Below are positions 36,300-46,865 of a stretch of DNA of 64,000 nt, one piece after another; position 1 is the first letter of the stretch; every line of letters begins with the position of its first letter. The notes beneath the pieces are model-generated. The model did no database searches. It saw nothing but the letters and a program-made list of their open reading frames with translations, and was not told the origin of the DNA. The stretch spans positions 27,366,334 to 27,430,333 of the forward strand of contig NC_084933.1 in assembly GCF_958298935.1 (NCBI RefSeq), written 5' to 3'. This DNA is from Phragmites australis (lineage: Eukaryota; Streptophyta; Magnoliopsida; Poales; Poaceae). Position numbers and translations under genes: made by a program.

Positions 36300-38547
36300 C
36301 GTGTTAAATGTTTTGTAATCTTTGTCATTTGATTCCACCATTTTGGAATTGTAATAATGAACTTATGTTGTATGTATTGAAGGATGCAAAAGGTTCTAAC
36401 TTGTTTTGTTACCTTTTTTTTTTTTGTCTTTTTCTGTTTCTTTTTCGAGGGAATTCTGTTGACGAACTCCAAATATGCTATTCGGAAAGAAAATTTTACA
36501 CAACTCAATCCAATTTATCAATGGTTATATAGAGACCGGTCTTATTGAAACGATTTGGGATTTGCTGATTCATCTGTATTTTTCTGTCAGACTTGAACTC
36601 GTCAATAATCCTGATACCTAGTGAAAGTAATTGACTTGTCACAAACTCACAATGTCTTTGGGTATGTCATCCTAGTTAGAAAGTCTCATGCCTGATCCTA
36701 GCCTGATACAGAGTCGTGCGTCATTTGAGAAATAGAAAAATCTCTTGCTGCCGGTGAGTACCACAAGCTAAAACTGAGAACCATTGGTCCGTTCCGAATA
36801 GCTTTACTGATCCATGCAGCTGTCCGATCCGATGACGAGAGCAAAAGATCCAACTTCACAACCCTGTTCTGACTTTACAGGCTCCAACTCAAACTGAAAC
36901 TACTCCGTTTACTTGCTGCCTTGATCAGCTGTTTCAAGATCACGAAGAGCAGCAAAAAAACTAATAATAGTCGAGCCCATTTTTTAGCAAGAAGAATTAT
37001 CTTTTGGCAAGGATAAGTCTAAGACTTATCAGATAAGCAAGTAAGTACAGACGTTGCCGTACATGCGATGTACGAGCACCGCTTGTAAAGTCAAAGAAAG
37101 CAGGAGGTCCCGTTACGTTTACAGGACGGAGTCAGCCGTGTCTATGTCGCGGTCAAGCCGGCCTCGTGGTCTCGATATATATCGCGTGCACCCGCCTGCA
37201 GAAAATTGCGAGCGCTGAACTGGCGCAGTTTGCATGTGACACACGCATGTGACACGAAGATAAATATTCCTCGACGGTGCTCTTCGTCAGCTCGTCGAGG
37301 CCAACCCCTGCCGCGGATGGCATGCGATCGATGCGGTTTCAACGTGGCGGCATGTGTTGTGCTTGTGCAGCTGTGCTCGTGCTCGCCTGCCGACCGAATC
37401 ACACGAACGAACTTGCAGTTGCAGACGGGTCGGCGTGGCGCTGGCAGGTTCATGCTCCGTGGGCCGTGCCGGCTCGGATAAAGCGTGAATACTTCGGCAG
37501 ATTGACATCACACGGGAGGACTGGACATAGTTCGTAGCCGTCGAACACAGGATCCAGACAGTGGCCGTACGATTACTCACGGGTCCAGCCGCACCCAGTG
37601 TTCTCACATGAACCCGTTGGCCCTTCTCGCCCCGGCCGAGATATCACCTCTGCTGGGTCGTCGAAAGCTAAAGAAAACGGAGGGAAAACGACCGACCGGC
37701 CGCAGTACGATCTGGGCCATACGTGGCCGGCGAGCCCCAACTTCCACAGACCCACGTACCAATCTGAGCCGTCGCTGGTTTGAGATTAGAATCCAGAGAT
37801 GAGCGTGGAGCCATTTATAAATCTGCTAGTCATTAGATCCGTACATATACAGATGTTAAGTAGGAGCTGCGGAGGCAACCGATATGTATAGTGCGTAGCG
37901 TGCTGGATAGATGGGCACGCGAGTTAGTGGCGAAGCGCGAGAGCGGGATTTTTAATAGTGAAACACATACAAACGAAGTAGTAGAGATTGAGTGATATAA
38001 GATAGTTAATTTTTCGTAGATTTAAGAATAATCTACAGGACTAAAGATAGGACATCATATTTGATGCGAGAATCACTACGTATTTTTAAGTAGTAAAAAT
38101 TTTAGTTTAACTCAATTAATTAACTATTAAATTACTAACATGTATCCATAGGCATCCATTGGTTTTTCAGGACCATCTCTAATCTTTTCGTAGCCAGCCA
38201 ACCAGCCACAATACGTGATCGATCTCGTCCGAAGGCGAGAGGCATGAGCTTGGATCGATCCGGGAGTTAAATGCCGTCACGCCCGGCGATGTGGCAAGTC
38301 GTCACAGGTGTGAACGGCGAGAAGGCGCGCCGGGCTCGCGAGGTGACGCGCCAGCGAGTTGTCGCCGTTACGCCGTCGCCTTCACGAGCCACGCGCGGTC
38401 CGTCGAACTATACATCGCCGGTGGCGACGTGGGTACTCCGCATTCAATGCCCCCGGAACTCTGCACGCGCCCAGCGCTGTCACGCGGCTCGCGAGAATCT
38501 CAATCCGAGACCGAGCGGTTAGCCCAGCCTCGCCCGCTGTATTTGGT
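36300..38547. other. Intergenic DNA with a GC-rich block
   Basis: 37100-37800 and 38220-38540 are GC-rich and give many overlapping open frames on both strands, none with a recognisable domain. This is probably composition alone. 37800-38200 is AT-rich. Confidence 0.35.
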
Positions 38548-38549
38548 TA

Positions 38550-38789
38550 CTCATTCTGGTCATATAAGTACTTGTCACTTTTAATTTTTCAGATATTTAA
38601 TATACAATTTAATTATTATTTTTATTAATATAGTTATAATATTTAATAAAAATATTTTTTAAGATAAATCTATACATATGATTTTTAATATTTTTAAACT
38701 AAATATTTTAAAGCTATTGACGGTCAAAGTTTTGAAAGTTTGATCATATCTTAATCAAAATAATAAATATGTATGATCAAAGTGAATAC
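38550..38789. mobile_element. Stowaway-like MITE, 240 bp, TSD TA
   Basis: The left end is CTCATTCTGGTCATATAAGT and the inverted right end is GTATTCACTTTGATCATACA. TA flanks both ends (38548-38549 and 38790-38791). The core is strongly AT-rich. The ends match the degenerate Stowaway consensus less well than the copy at 28650. Confidence 0.7.
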
Positions 38790-38791
38790 TA

Positions 38792-39284
38792 GATCGAGCT
38801 GCCTCAGGGGTTGTGTACTCTAACCAGTAATATCAAATTTTAAGATCGCTAAAATCCATATCATCTCTAGGTAGTCCGATTGCGAATGAGTCCGAAACGT
38901 CTCCAAGATCGTACGGATTATGTATGACGGGAAAGATTGTTGGGACCCGATGTGTGACAGAGGAGATTGTTGGATTTAATTTCACATGGAAATGGATGAT
39001 GGGGCGCCTGACATGAAATGTGGAGAGTCACTCACCTATCAAGTTAGTCTTTTAGATTGAGTTGGTCAAGAACCTGGATCGTGAAGTCGGTTAAACTTGT
39101 ACATATAGCAGAGGGCTAGGGGCGCTAGCTCATAGGTATAACGAGATGGGTGAGGTGGTTGCGTACCCTAACATATTTTACGTGCGTAAAGGTGAATAGG
39201 TGATGCCCAATGGAGGCGACGTCGAAACACCCCATCATGCACTGGACAAGATGGTCGGATAGAAACAGTGTTTGAGTAGTGACT
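38792..39284. other. Intergenic or retroelement-derived DNA
   Basis: No gene. The base composition and phrases such as GTTGGGACCCGATGTGTGAC suggest decayed retroelement DNA. Not resolved. Confidence 0.3.
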
Positions 39285-39654
39285 TGTTGGGGGAAATGCC
39301 ACAACCGTAGATACTATAGGAAGTCACCATCAACGACTCCTCCGGAGCCCTAGGGCCCCGAACCCCCTGCGGCAACCAGGGCCTCCGGAGCCCTTATAAC
39401 ATGAGCCCTTATACGTGATGTGTATGTCAGCCAACTATCACATCCGAATCACGGCCCAACACGGGTGGCCTCGATGGCGCGACAATCGACGCCCATGACT
39501 GCCACTACTGGCACACAACGCATGGCCCGTCATCTATCGTGGGGCAGTAACGCCTTGATGGCCCTAGGCCTCGGCGGACACCTCGACAGCTCCGGCCTAT
39601 GTGTAAAAATAAAAGCCCACCATCATGCTTGTAACGCCTTGACAGCCTACCTCC

Positions 39655-39885
39655 GCTACGTCACAAGTCGTATGCCTCCGTCACATCGAGCGTCAAATCC
39701 TCCACCTTCGTTGTGTCGAGCATCAAATCCTCTGCCACCTCATAGGCCGTATGCCCTCGTCTCATCGAGTGTAAAATTCTTCGCTTTCGTCGTGTTGAGA
39801 GTCAAACCTTTTGCCACCTCGAAGAAAGCATGCCTCCGGCGTGTCGAGCACAAAATCCTCCGCCGCCTCGGACCAAGGACCTCAC
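39655..39885 (+). repeat. Short tandem array (CGTCGAGC-type units)
   Basis: About five diverged units of roughly 30-45 bp are built on GTGTCGAGC(A/G)TCAAATCCTC followed by GCCACCTC. Unit length is irregular. GC-rich and non-coding. Confidence 0.6.
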
Positions 39886-40336
39886 AAAGAAATCACTAGG
39901 GTGTTATGTCATCGTTGTAGTCGCACCTAAGGGTCTCTACAGTCGCGCCCTCCGCCTGCTAGAAACCGTAAGACACGAGGGGTTGGGGGAATAACGCTCC
40001 GCACAATGCGCAAGATGCGAGATGCACCCTTCGCTCGCTCATGGTTGAAAAGCGCGTGGGGAGTCGGGGAGTCACAGAGTCAAAAGGTTTAGCTGATCCC
40101 ACACAACTTGTAGAATTTCATTGACCCTATCAAAATACATTATTTTCAAGACAATTGCGGGAGCAATGTAAGGGCCAAGATCCCAAGAAACTTGAGTGGG
40201 ACTCGTAATATGTTGGCTCCGGGGCTTCGCCGCCATCACGACGACCATCAACCTTGTCGTCAACTATACTTCCAGCCACGGTTGGGGGGCTCCAGACCAT
40301 GATATCCCCATCGAACCTTGACATTCCGCGGCTAGC

Positions 40337-42420
40337 CCTAAGGGGGCGCAGACCTCCTCCCTCGGCTCCACTGCCAACTATGCTTCTGGCTTCACCTCCG
40401 GCCACCACTGAGCGGCTCCAGGTGGAACTTCCTCCATTAAGCCTCGCCGTGGCTAGTGCTAAGGGGGTCGCAGAGTTCCTCCTCCGGCCAGCGCTTCATG
40501 GCTCCAGGTGGTACTGCCTCCATTGAGCCTCACCGCGGCTAGCATCGAGAGGGTCACATACCTCCTCCCTCGGCCCCACCGTCGACTACGCCTCTGGCCA
40601 CCACCGAGTGGCTCTGGGTGGCCCTGCCTCCGTTGAGCCTCGTTGTGGCTAGCGCTGAGGGGGTTATAGATGTCCTCCCTCGCCTCCGCCATCGACTACG
40701 CCTCCAGCCACCGAGGCACAGCTCCAGGCGGCCCTGCCTCCATCAAGCCTCGTCGTGGCTAGCGCTGAGGTGGTCGCATACCTCCTCCCTCGGCTCCGCC
40801 ATCGACTACCCCTCCGGGCACAACCGCGTGGCTCTGGGTGGACCTACCTCCATCGAGCCTCATCGTGGTTAGCGCTGACGGGGTCGCAAACTTTCTCCCT
40901 CAGCTCTGCCATCGACTAAGCGTTCGACCACAACTGCGCGGCTCCGGGCGACCCCGCCTCCGTCTTGCCTCGCCACGGCTAGCGCTGAGGGGGTCGCAAA
41001 CCTCCTCACGCTGTAGACTACGCCTCTAGCCACCGCCATGTGGCTCCGAGTGGTCCTGCCTTCGTCGAGCCTCGCCACGGCTAGCGCTGATGGGGTCGCA
41101 CATGTCTTCTTAGGCTCCGCCGTGGACTACACCTCCGGCCATCACCACGCGGCTCTAGGCGGCCCTACCTCTGTTGAGCCTCACCACGGCTAGCACTGAC
41201 GGGGTCGTAGACCTCCTCCCTCAGCTACGTCATCGCCTACGCCTCCGGATAGCGTTGTGCGGCTCCGGATGGCCCTGCCTCCATCGATCCTCGCCGCGGT
41301 TAGCGTTAACGGGGTGCAGACTTTCTCCCTCGGCTTCACCGTCGACTACACCTTTGGCCACCGTCGCGTGGCTTCAGGCGACCCTGCCTCCATCGAGCCT
41401 CGCCACGGCTAGCGCTGAGGGGGTCACAGACTTCCTCCTCCGTCTCCACCGATGACTACGCCTTAGGCTACCGCCACACCGCTCCGTGTGGCCCTGCATC
41501 CGTATAGCCTCACCGCGGTTAGCGCTGACGGGGTCGCAAACTTTCTCCCTCAGCTTCACCGTTGACTACACCTTCAGCCACCACCGTGCGGCTCTCAGTG
41601 GCCCTACCTGTGTTGAGGCTCGCTGCGGCTAGAGCTGAGGGGGTCGCAGACCTCCTCCCTCAGCATCACCGTTGACTACGCCTCCGGCTTTGCCCCCAGC
41701 CACAACCGCGCAGCTTCGGTTGGACCTTCCTCCGTCGAGCCTCACTGCTGCTAGCGTTGAGAGGGGTCGCAGACTTCCTTCTTCGACTATGTCGTCGACT
41801 ACGCCTTCGGCCAGTGTTGCCCGGCTCCAGATGGCCTTGCCTTCATCGAGCCTTGTCGTGGCTAGCGCTAAGGGGGTCGCAAACCTCCTCCCTCGGCTCC
41901 TCCATCGACTACACCTCTGGACAACGCCATGCGGCTCCAGGTGGCCCTGCCTCCGTGGAGCCTCATCATGGTTAGCACTGAGAGGGTCACATACTTCCTC
42001 CCTTGGCTCCACCGACGAGTACGTCTCCGGCCACCGTCGTGCGGCTCCGGGAAGCCCTGCCTCAACCGAGCCTCATCGCAGCTAGCCCAAATGGGGTCGC
42101 AGACGTCATCCCTTGGCTCCGCCATCAACTACACCTCGGGCCATCACTGCGCGGTTCCGAACAGCCCTACCTCCATCGAGCCTCGCGCGCGTTTAGCACT
42201 GAGGGGGTCGTAGACCTCCTCCCTCAGCTCTGCCATCGGCTACGCCTCCGGCCACCGTCACGTGGCTCCAGACGACCCTGCCTCCGTCGAGCCTCACTGC
42301 GGCTAGCGCTGAGTGGGTCACAGACCTCCTCCCTCGGCTCTGACATCGACTATGCCTCCGGCCACTGCCACGAAGCCCTAGACCATGTTGTCTCTATCGA
42401 GCCCCTGCTGCAGCAACGCT
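40337..42420 (+). repeat. GC-rich tandem array, about 19 copies of a 110-bp unit
   Basis: The landmark GGCTAGCGCTGAGGGGGTCG recurs near 40338, 40452, 40538, 40648, 40757, 40867, 40977, 41079, 41188, 41298, 41407, 41517, 41627, 41749, 41859, 41970, 42079, 42191 and 42299. Spacing is mostly 108-112 bp, with a few shorter or longer units. The unit also contains CAGACCTCCTCCCTCGGCTC, ACTACGCCTCCGGCCACC and TGGCCCTGCCTCC followed by TCGAGCCTCGCC. Because 110 is not a multiple of three, the frame changes each unit, and long frames on both strands are by-products of the GC-rich repeat. Confidence 0.92.
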
Positions 42421-42712
42421 TCAGGTGGCACAACTCTATCGGGCTATGCCCCTATCACCCTTGGCGTGCGACTCCGTCGAGCTCCGCCCTGGCTTCCAGC
42501 CTCGCCACCTCCATCTCGACCATCGATTGTGGGTTCAGCCATCGAGATATTTAGACCTTGACAAACCTCACGGCTCTCACTCCTGATCAAAGGCGTCCAC
42601 GCCGCAACAACAGGAAACCACCAAGCATATCCTAACTTCGATGGGGTTGGAGCTAATTCATTGTGCATCATCTTGCCCCTCAGAACCTCGGAACTAGCGA
42701 ATGAGGAGGTGC

Positions 42713-43064
42713 TGTTGGGGAAACGCCCCAGTCCTGAGATATTTAGACGATGTACTGTGGTATTACTGTAGTGATCTTAGTGTCTCAGTTACCACGTCTT
42801 ATGTAAAGAGGTGAAAGATCCAAAATATCCTCTTACATATATGATTGTAACATAATATCTTAGAAGCAAGCTGATAATTTTCTCTGCCCCTTCTCTATAT
42901 AAAATAAACCCTCAAAAGGCCGACAAGGGATCCCTCTCTAGACCGAAACCACAAACTCTCTTATTCCTCTCCTTTTGGCTCTCAATTCATCCCAAAGTTT
43001 GAGCCTTCTCATCGCAAGAGGCTATCAACGTATTCTATCTCGAGCATGTTTTCGTACCCCAACA
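42713..43064 (+). mobile_element. LTR, 352 bp
   Basis: Begins TGTTGGGG and ends CCCCAACA, an 8-bp inverted repeat with TG...CA ends. It contains a TATA-like CTATATAAAATAAACC (42894-42909) followed by a transcribed-looking R/U5 region. ATGAGGAGGTGC just upstream is a weak polypurine tract, making this a 3' LTR of an element extending left. The next five bases are CTATC. No matching TSD was found. Confidence 0.75.
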
Positions 43065-43185
43065 CTATCATTACTCAATAATTTCACAAAAAATGACAGT
43101 AACTCCTGTATCAAATAATTGTAATTCTAATACTACTGTAATCTAACTGTAACTAAGGTATGAATAAAATACCAGGTGTTATGAG

Positions 43186-44375
43186 CAGGGTTCAAAAAAC
43201 CATCGGTAACCGCTCAAAAATCGCGGTTACCGACCTTCCCGGTCCGGTCCGGTTTCAAAAACCGCTCGGTAACCGAAATTTGAATTCAAAAAAATCGAAA
43301 AAATAAAAAAAATTTAAAAAAAAATCAAAAAAAATCTTAAAGAAAACTAGACATAATTCTAAGAACTTCTGTGAATTTTTTTTTTCAAAAATAATATCGT
43401 TTGCATCATATTCTATAGGGAGAAAGTTTGAAAAAAATGAAAAAAATTGAAGCGTGCGGCTCAATTATTAACTCACGTTAAGGAAAAGTGTAACATGCAA
43501 ACACATATTTTTCTTGTATAAAACGTATTTTAAGAGAATCTTTAAAATTGATTTCACTTTATTTAGAGTTTTATTAAATTCTCTATAATTTTTACAAAGT
43601 TCACAAGCATAAAGTTAATATGTTAAGAAACATCACTGTAATTAATTTTTTCATGTCTACTATTATTTTTTCTACATAAATCATAATATAAATAAGCTAA
43701 TGAAAGTGGTTTCACTAATTTTTAAGGTGTGATGGGTCAGTTATGAATTAATCTAGTCGCAACACATTTACACAATCATGCATGTTACAATAACTAATTC
43801 ATGAGTTCATATATTTTTAAAAGATATAGGATCATGTAAGAAGACTAAAAAAAATTAGTTTCATGATTTTTGGATTAGCAAAGAGTAAACTATGCATTTA
43901 CCTTGGTTTAACAAATAAAATTTCTCACAGAAAATTTTGAACTTTTTTATGAGTATAAATACTTTTATCATGTAGATCATGTTACAAGGAAGCCAACAAA
44001 ATTTGTTTCACTTGATTTGAAGCTCGGATGAATTAGTTATTGATTTTACAAGATTGAACCATTTTTTAGTTTTTTTGTTGAACTGCGCTGAAATTCGATA
44101 AAACCGCTCGATAAATCGAGAAAACCGAGCGGTTACCGACCCAAACTGCTCGGTAACCGACCGAATCAAAAATGCGAGAAAATCGCTCGGTAACCGACCC
44201 AAACCGCTCGGTTACCGAGAGGGCAAAAACATGATTTTTTCGCAAAAATTTAAAATTTGCCAAATGAATTTTATCCGAATGTTTTTGAATTTTTGACCGG
44301 TAACCGCGGTTATCGCGCATTTTCGGTTACCGCCGGAGCTCGGTAACCGAGCTCCGATCGGTAAATGGAACCCTG
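43186..44375. mobile_element. Non-autonomous hAT element, 1190 bp, TSD GTTATGAG
   Basis: The 8-bp repeat GTTATGAG lies at 43178-43185 and 44376-44383. The terminal inverted repeats start CAGGGTTC on both ends (left CAGGGTTCAAAAAACCATCG, inverted right CAGGGTTCCATTTACCGATC). Multiple subterminal GCTCGGTAACCGA and CGGTTACCG palindromic repeats occupy both arms (43200-43275 and 44100-44360). The CAGGG ends and 8-bp TSD identify hAT. The core is AT-rich and has no transposase. Confidence 0.92.
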
Positions 44376-44383
44376 GTTATGAG

Positions 44384-46865
44384 GCCTTTAAACACATCAA
44401 TTTTCTAACCTCGTATACTAATGTCCTAAAGCACAAATATGAGGCACCAAAAAACAGGTGTTTGATGCCTCTAAAACGCTCAGGTGAAATTTAGCAATTC
44501 CCTAAAAAACTATTGATAGAATCAAAATTTGCTTTGGACTTGACAACTAGAGATAATTGGGTATTTGTGCAAAATAAAAATGAGATGAAAAAAATGAAAT
44601 TGGCAAGCAATAAATCCGCAACCAGCCCATAAACATCCGACAGGTGGCTGGTTCCGGACCCCTGGCAAGGTCCTAGAAACCTTTGAAAAAACAGTTTCCG
44701 AAATCGTGATCGTGCCTTCCTGCCCGAGCATTTTTCCTGCGGACAAAGAATCTGTCATATCTCAAACATACAAAGCGCTTGGTTGGCAAGGAAAAGAAGT
44801 CGCGACCCGTGAGTACGTTTCACACGTCACATCGTCGTCTCGGACTAGCATCAGTGTCACGGATTGTGAACGGACATAGAGTTCGATGGCAAAATCGCTC
44901 GGTTCAGCCGTGCCCGTCGGGATTTGAGTCGTCTGCGTCGCACATCCTGTCAAAAAGCTCCAAGAAGCCAGTAAAAAAAAATCCAGTGTCACGGACACGG
45001 GCTCCCCAAGAGCTGGGCTACAGACCACCAAGGACTGGGCCACATGGGCTGTTCCTTCGCAGCTCGAATCAGTGAACAACTTGAGTCAGTGAGCACCAGC
45101 TCATTGGAGACAAGGAGAACAGAACAAAGACGAAGTCATCTTCTACCCTCACCCCATTCACGGGAAAGGAAACTCCGCATGGGGGTATGGAGATACCGTT
45201 GATCTCGTTTGTCCATCCTACCAACCTAATATTCATTAATATGTTGATTTTCTTATGTATTTTATTATTTTTTCACCTACATCTTATCTGATACGAATAT
45301 CAACATAAATAAACGATCATGATAGCACATACGTCCACAAGAGCTATTAAAATTTCCCCTTCCCTGCTTCGCTGAACTCTTTCCCGTCCCTGTAACCCCT
45401 GCTCCTCTTGCTATGCCTACCCCTAATTCCTGCTAATCACGGTCTATGCTCCGTTTAATCCTCCTTAAATTGTATCCCATACTATCATATGCCCTTACTA
45501 CTGTGATTTGGCGCTGAAGGAACGTAACATCCAGGAACAGAACGTCCAAACACTTGCAGACATACAAACGAGAGCATGATTTGCACGACTTCAAAAAAGG
45601 GGAAAAGTAAGGAAAAAAAAGTCCAGATAAGGGATGAAAACGCAATTATGAGAAACAGACCGAGAGGACGTAAATGCGACTGCAACGGGTGCAGGGCTTC
45701 CATCTTCATACTGAACTTTCTCGTGGATCTACAGACTTTTATGCGAGATCCTCGTCTGTTTTCTGTTTCTCCCCTGGAATACTCAACGTAAGATCCACTT
45801 TTATGCGTAAGCACTTACATTATCCTCTGATGCACGTCACTTTTTCCATCGTTTCGAAAGAGAATCGTCAACAATGGCGAACCGATGGCCTGTGAATTCA
45901 TGGCTCTGTCCGCTGTTGCCCTGAAATATAACCGAACCCGTGAGAAGAACGAAACACGCATGCGTCTGACATATTGGAGCTGAGAAGAGACTAGGAGGTC
46001 AGAGTAAGACTACCACTGTTGGTACCAAGAACGCAATCGCTTCACGTAACGGTAAGGACGCACGGCGCCGTACAAGTGTATGGCTGAAGCACAAGCACGG
46101 AACATAATAACTGGAGTAAAATTTTCAGGCACCATGCCGGCCAGGCGTGTCCACCGTCTCATCGCCCGAGACCAGAAGCCTCGAGAAGAGTAAATTATGT
46201 GAGCACTAGGGCAGCAACATGTCGCTGCAAGCTGCACGCCGAGAGCATTTCCCAGATGTTACGGCACCAACAGGGGCAACTAGACATTGTGAAAGAACCG
46301 AGAAAGCACCGCATTTGCGTCGGTTCAAATCTGGGCGCCGCCTGATCGATGGCCCATGGACAAGAATCACATGGGATTTTCGCTGCACTGATTGCTGTTA
46401 CCATTCGCTGACATGAAATACACGATAGTACTACGAACTACAATCTGCAGTTCAAGGACAAACTGAAGAAAAAGGACCCATCGACGTCTCAAGACAAACC
46501 AAGTTGCATTTCCAGCAATTACCGTTTGGAACACAGTAAGAAGCCTCCCACGGCAGCTGATTCCCAGCATCCAGGGTCAGCCAGTACTAGCAGTCTGGTA
46601 TCAAGATGTATGCATGGTCAGTTGATGCAAACTTCCAAACGACGACCAGCCATGGGGAGCCTAGAGTATTTACAATCCCAATCGGTGGTAATTACAAATC
46701 CAAAATGTTAAACCCTGACAAGAAACAGGGTATGCCAGCCATCAAATCATACATCGCTGTGCTCAGCTTTGTCTTCCTTGTCATCAGGAGCTACACAAAT
46801 GGAATATTGTGAAGGGTGTGGAAGGAAAAGATGTGAAAGAGGCAAGGCATGTGGTATATTACTCA
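44384..46865. other. Intergenic DNA and Ca2+-ATPase 3' UTR side
   Basis: About 300 bases left of 46866 should be the 3' UTR of the minus-strand Ca2+-ATPase gene. The remaining open frames (44779-45075, 45485-45814, 46010-46237) lack recognisable domains. No structural RNA was recognised. Confidence 0.4.

Larger units (their letters stand above)
39285..43064 (+). mobile_element. Non-coding LTR-type element carrying tandem arrays (tentative)
   Basis: The right end is a clear LTR (42713-43064). The left limit is set at 39285, where TGTTGGGGGAAATGCCACAA resembles the LTR start TGTTGGGGAAACGCCCCAGT, but similarity fades after about 20 bases. Between them are two tandem arrays and no recognisable gag or pol. 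This would fit a large non-autonomous (LARD-like) retroelement. The 5' assignment is inference. Confidence 0.4.

Noticed and set aside
37142..37802. Cluster of open frames in GC-rich DNA
   Set aside because: Frames on both strands overlap, none shows a conserved motif or supported splice structure, and composition alone explains them.
40254..42554. Many overlapping open frames of 60-183 codons on both strands
   Set aside because: They are by-products of the stop-poor 110-bp tandem repeat. The frame shifts in every unit and no domain is present.
44762..45079. Overlapping frames of about 100 codons on both strands
   Set aside because: No motif, and both strands are equally open, so coding is not supported.
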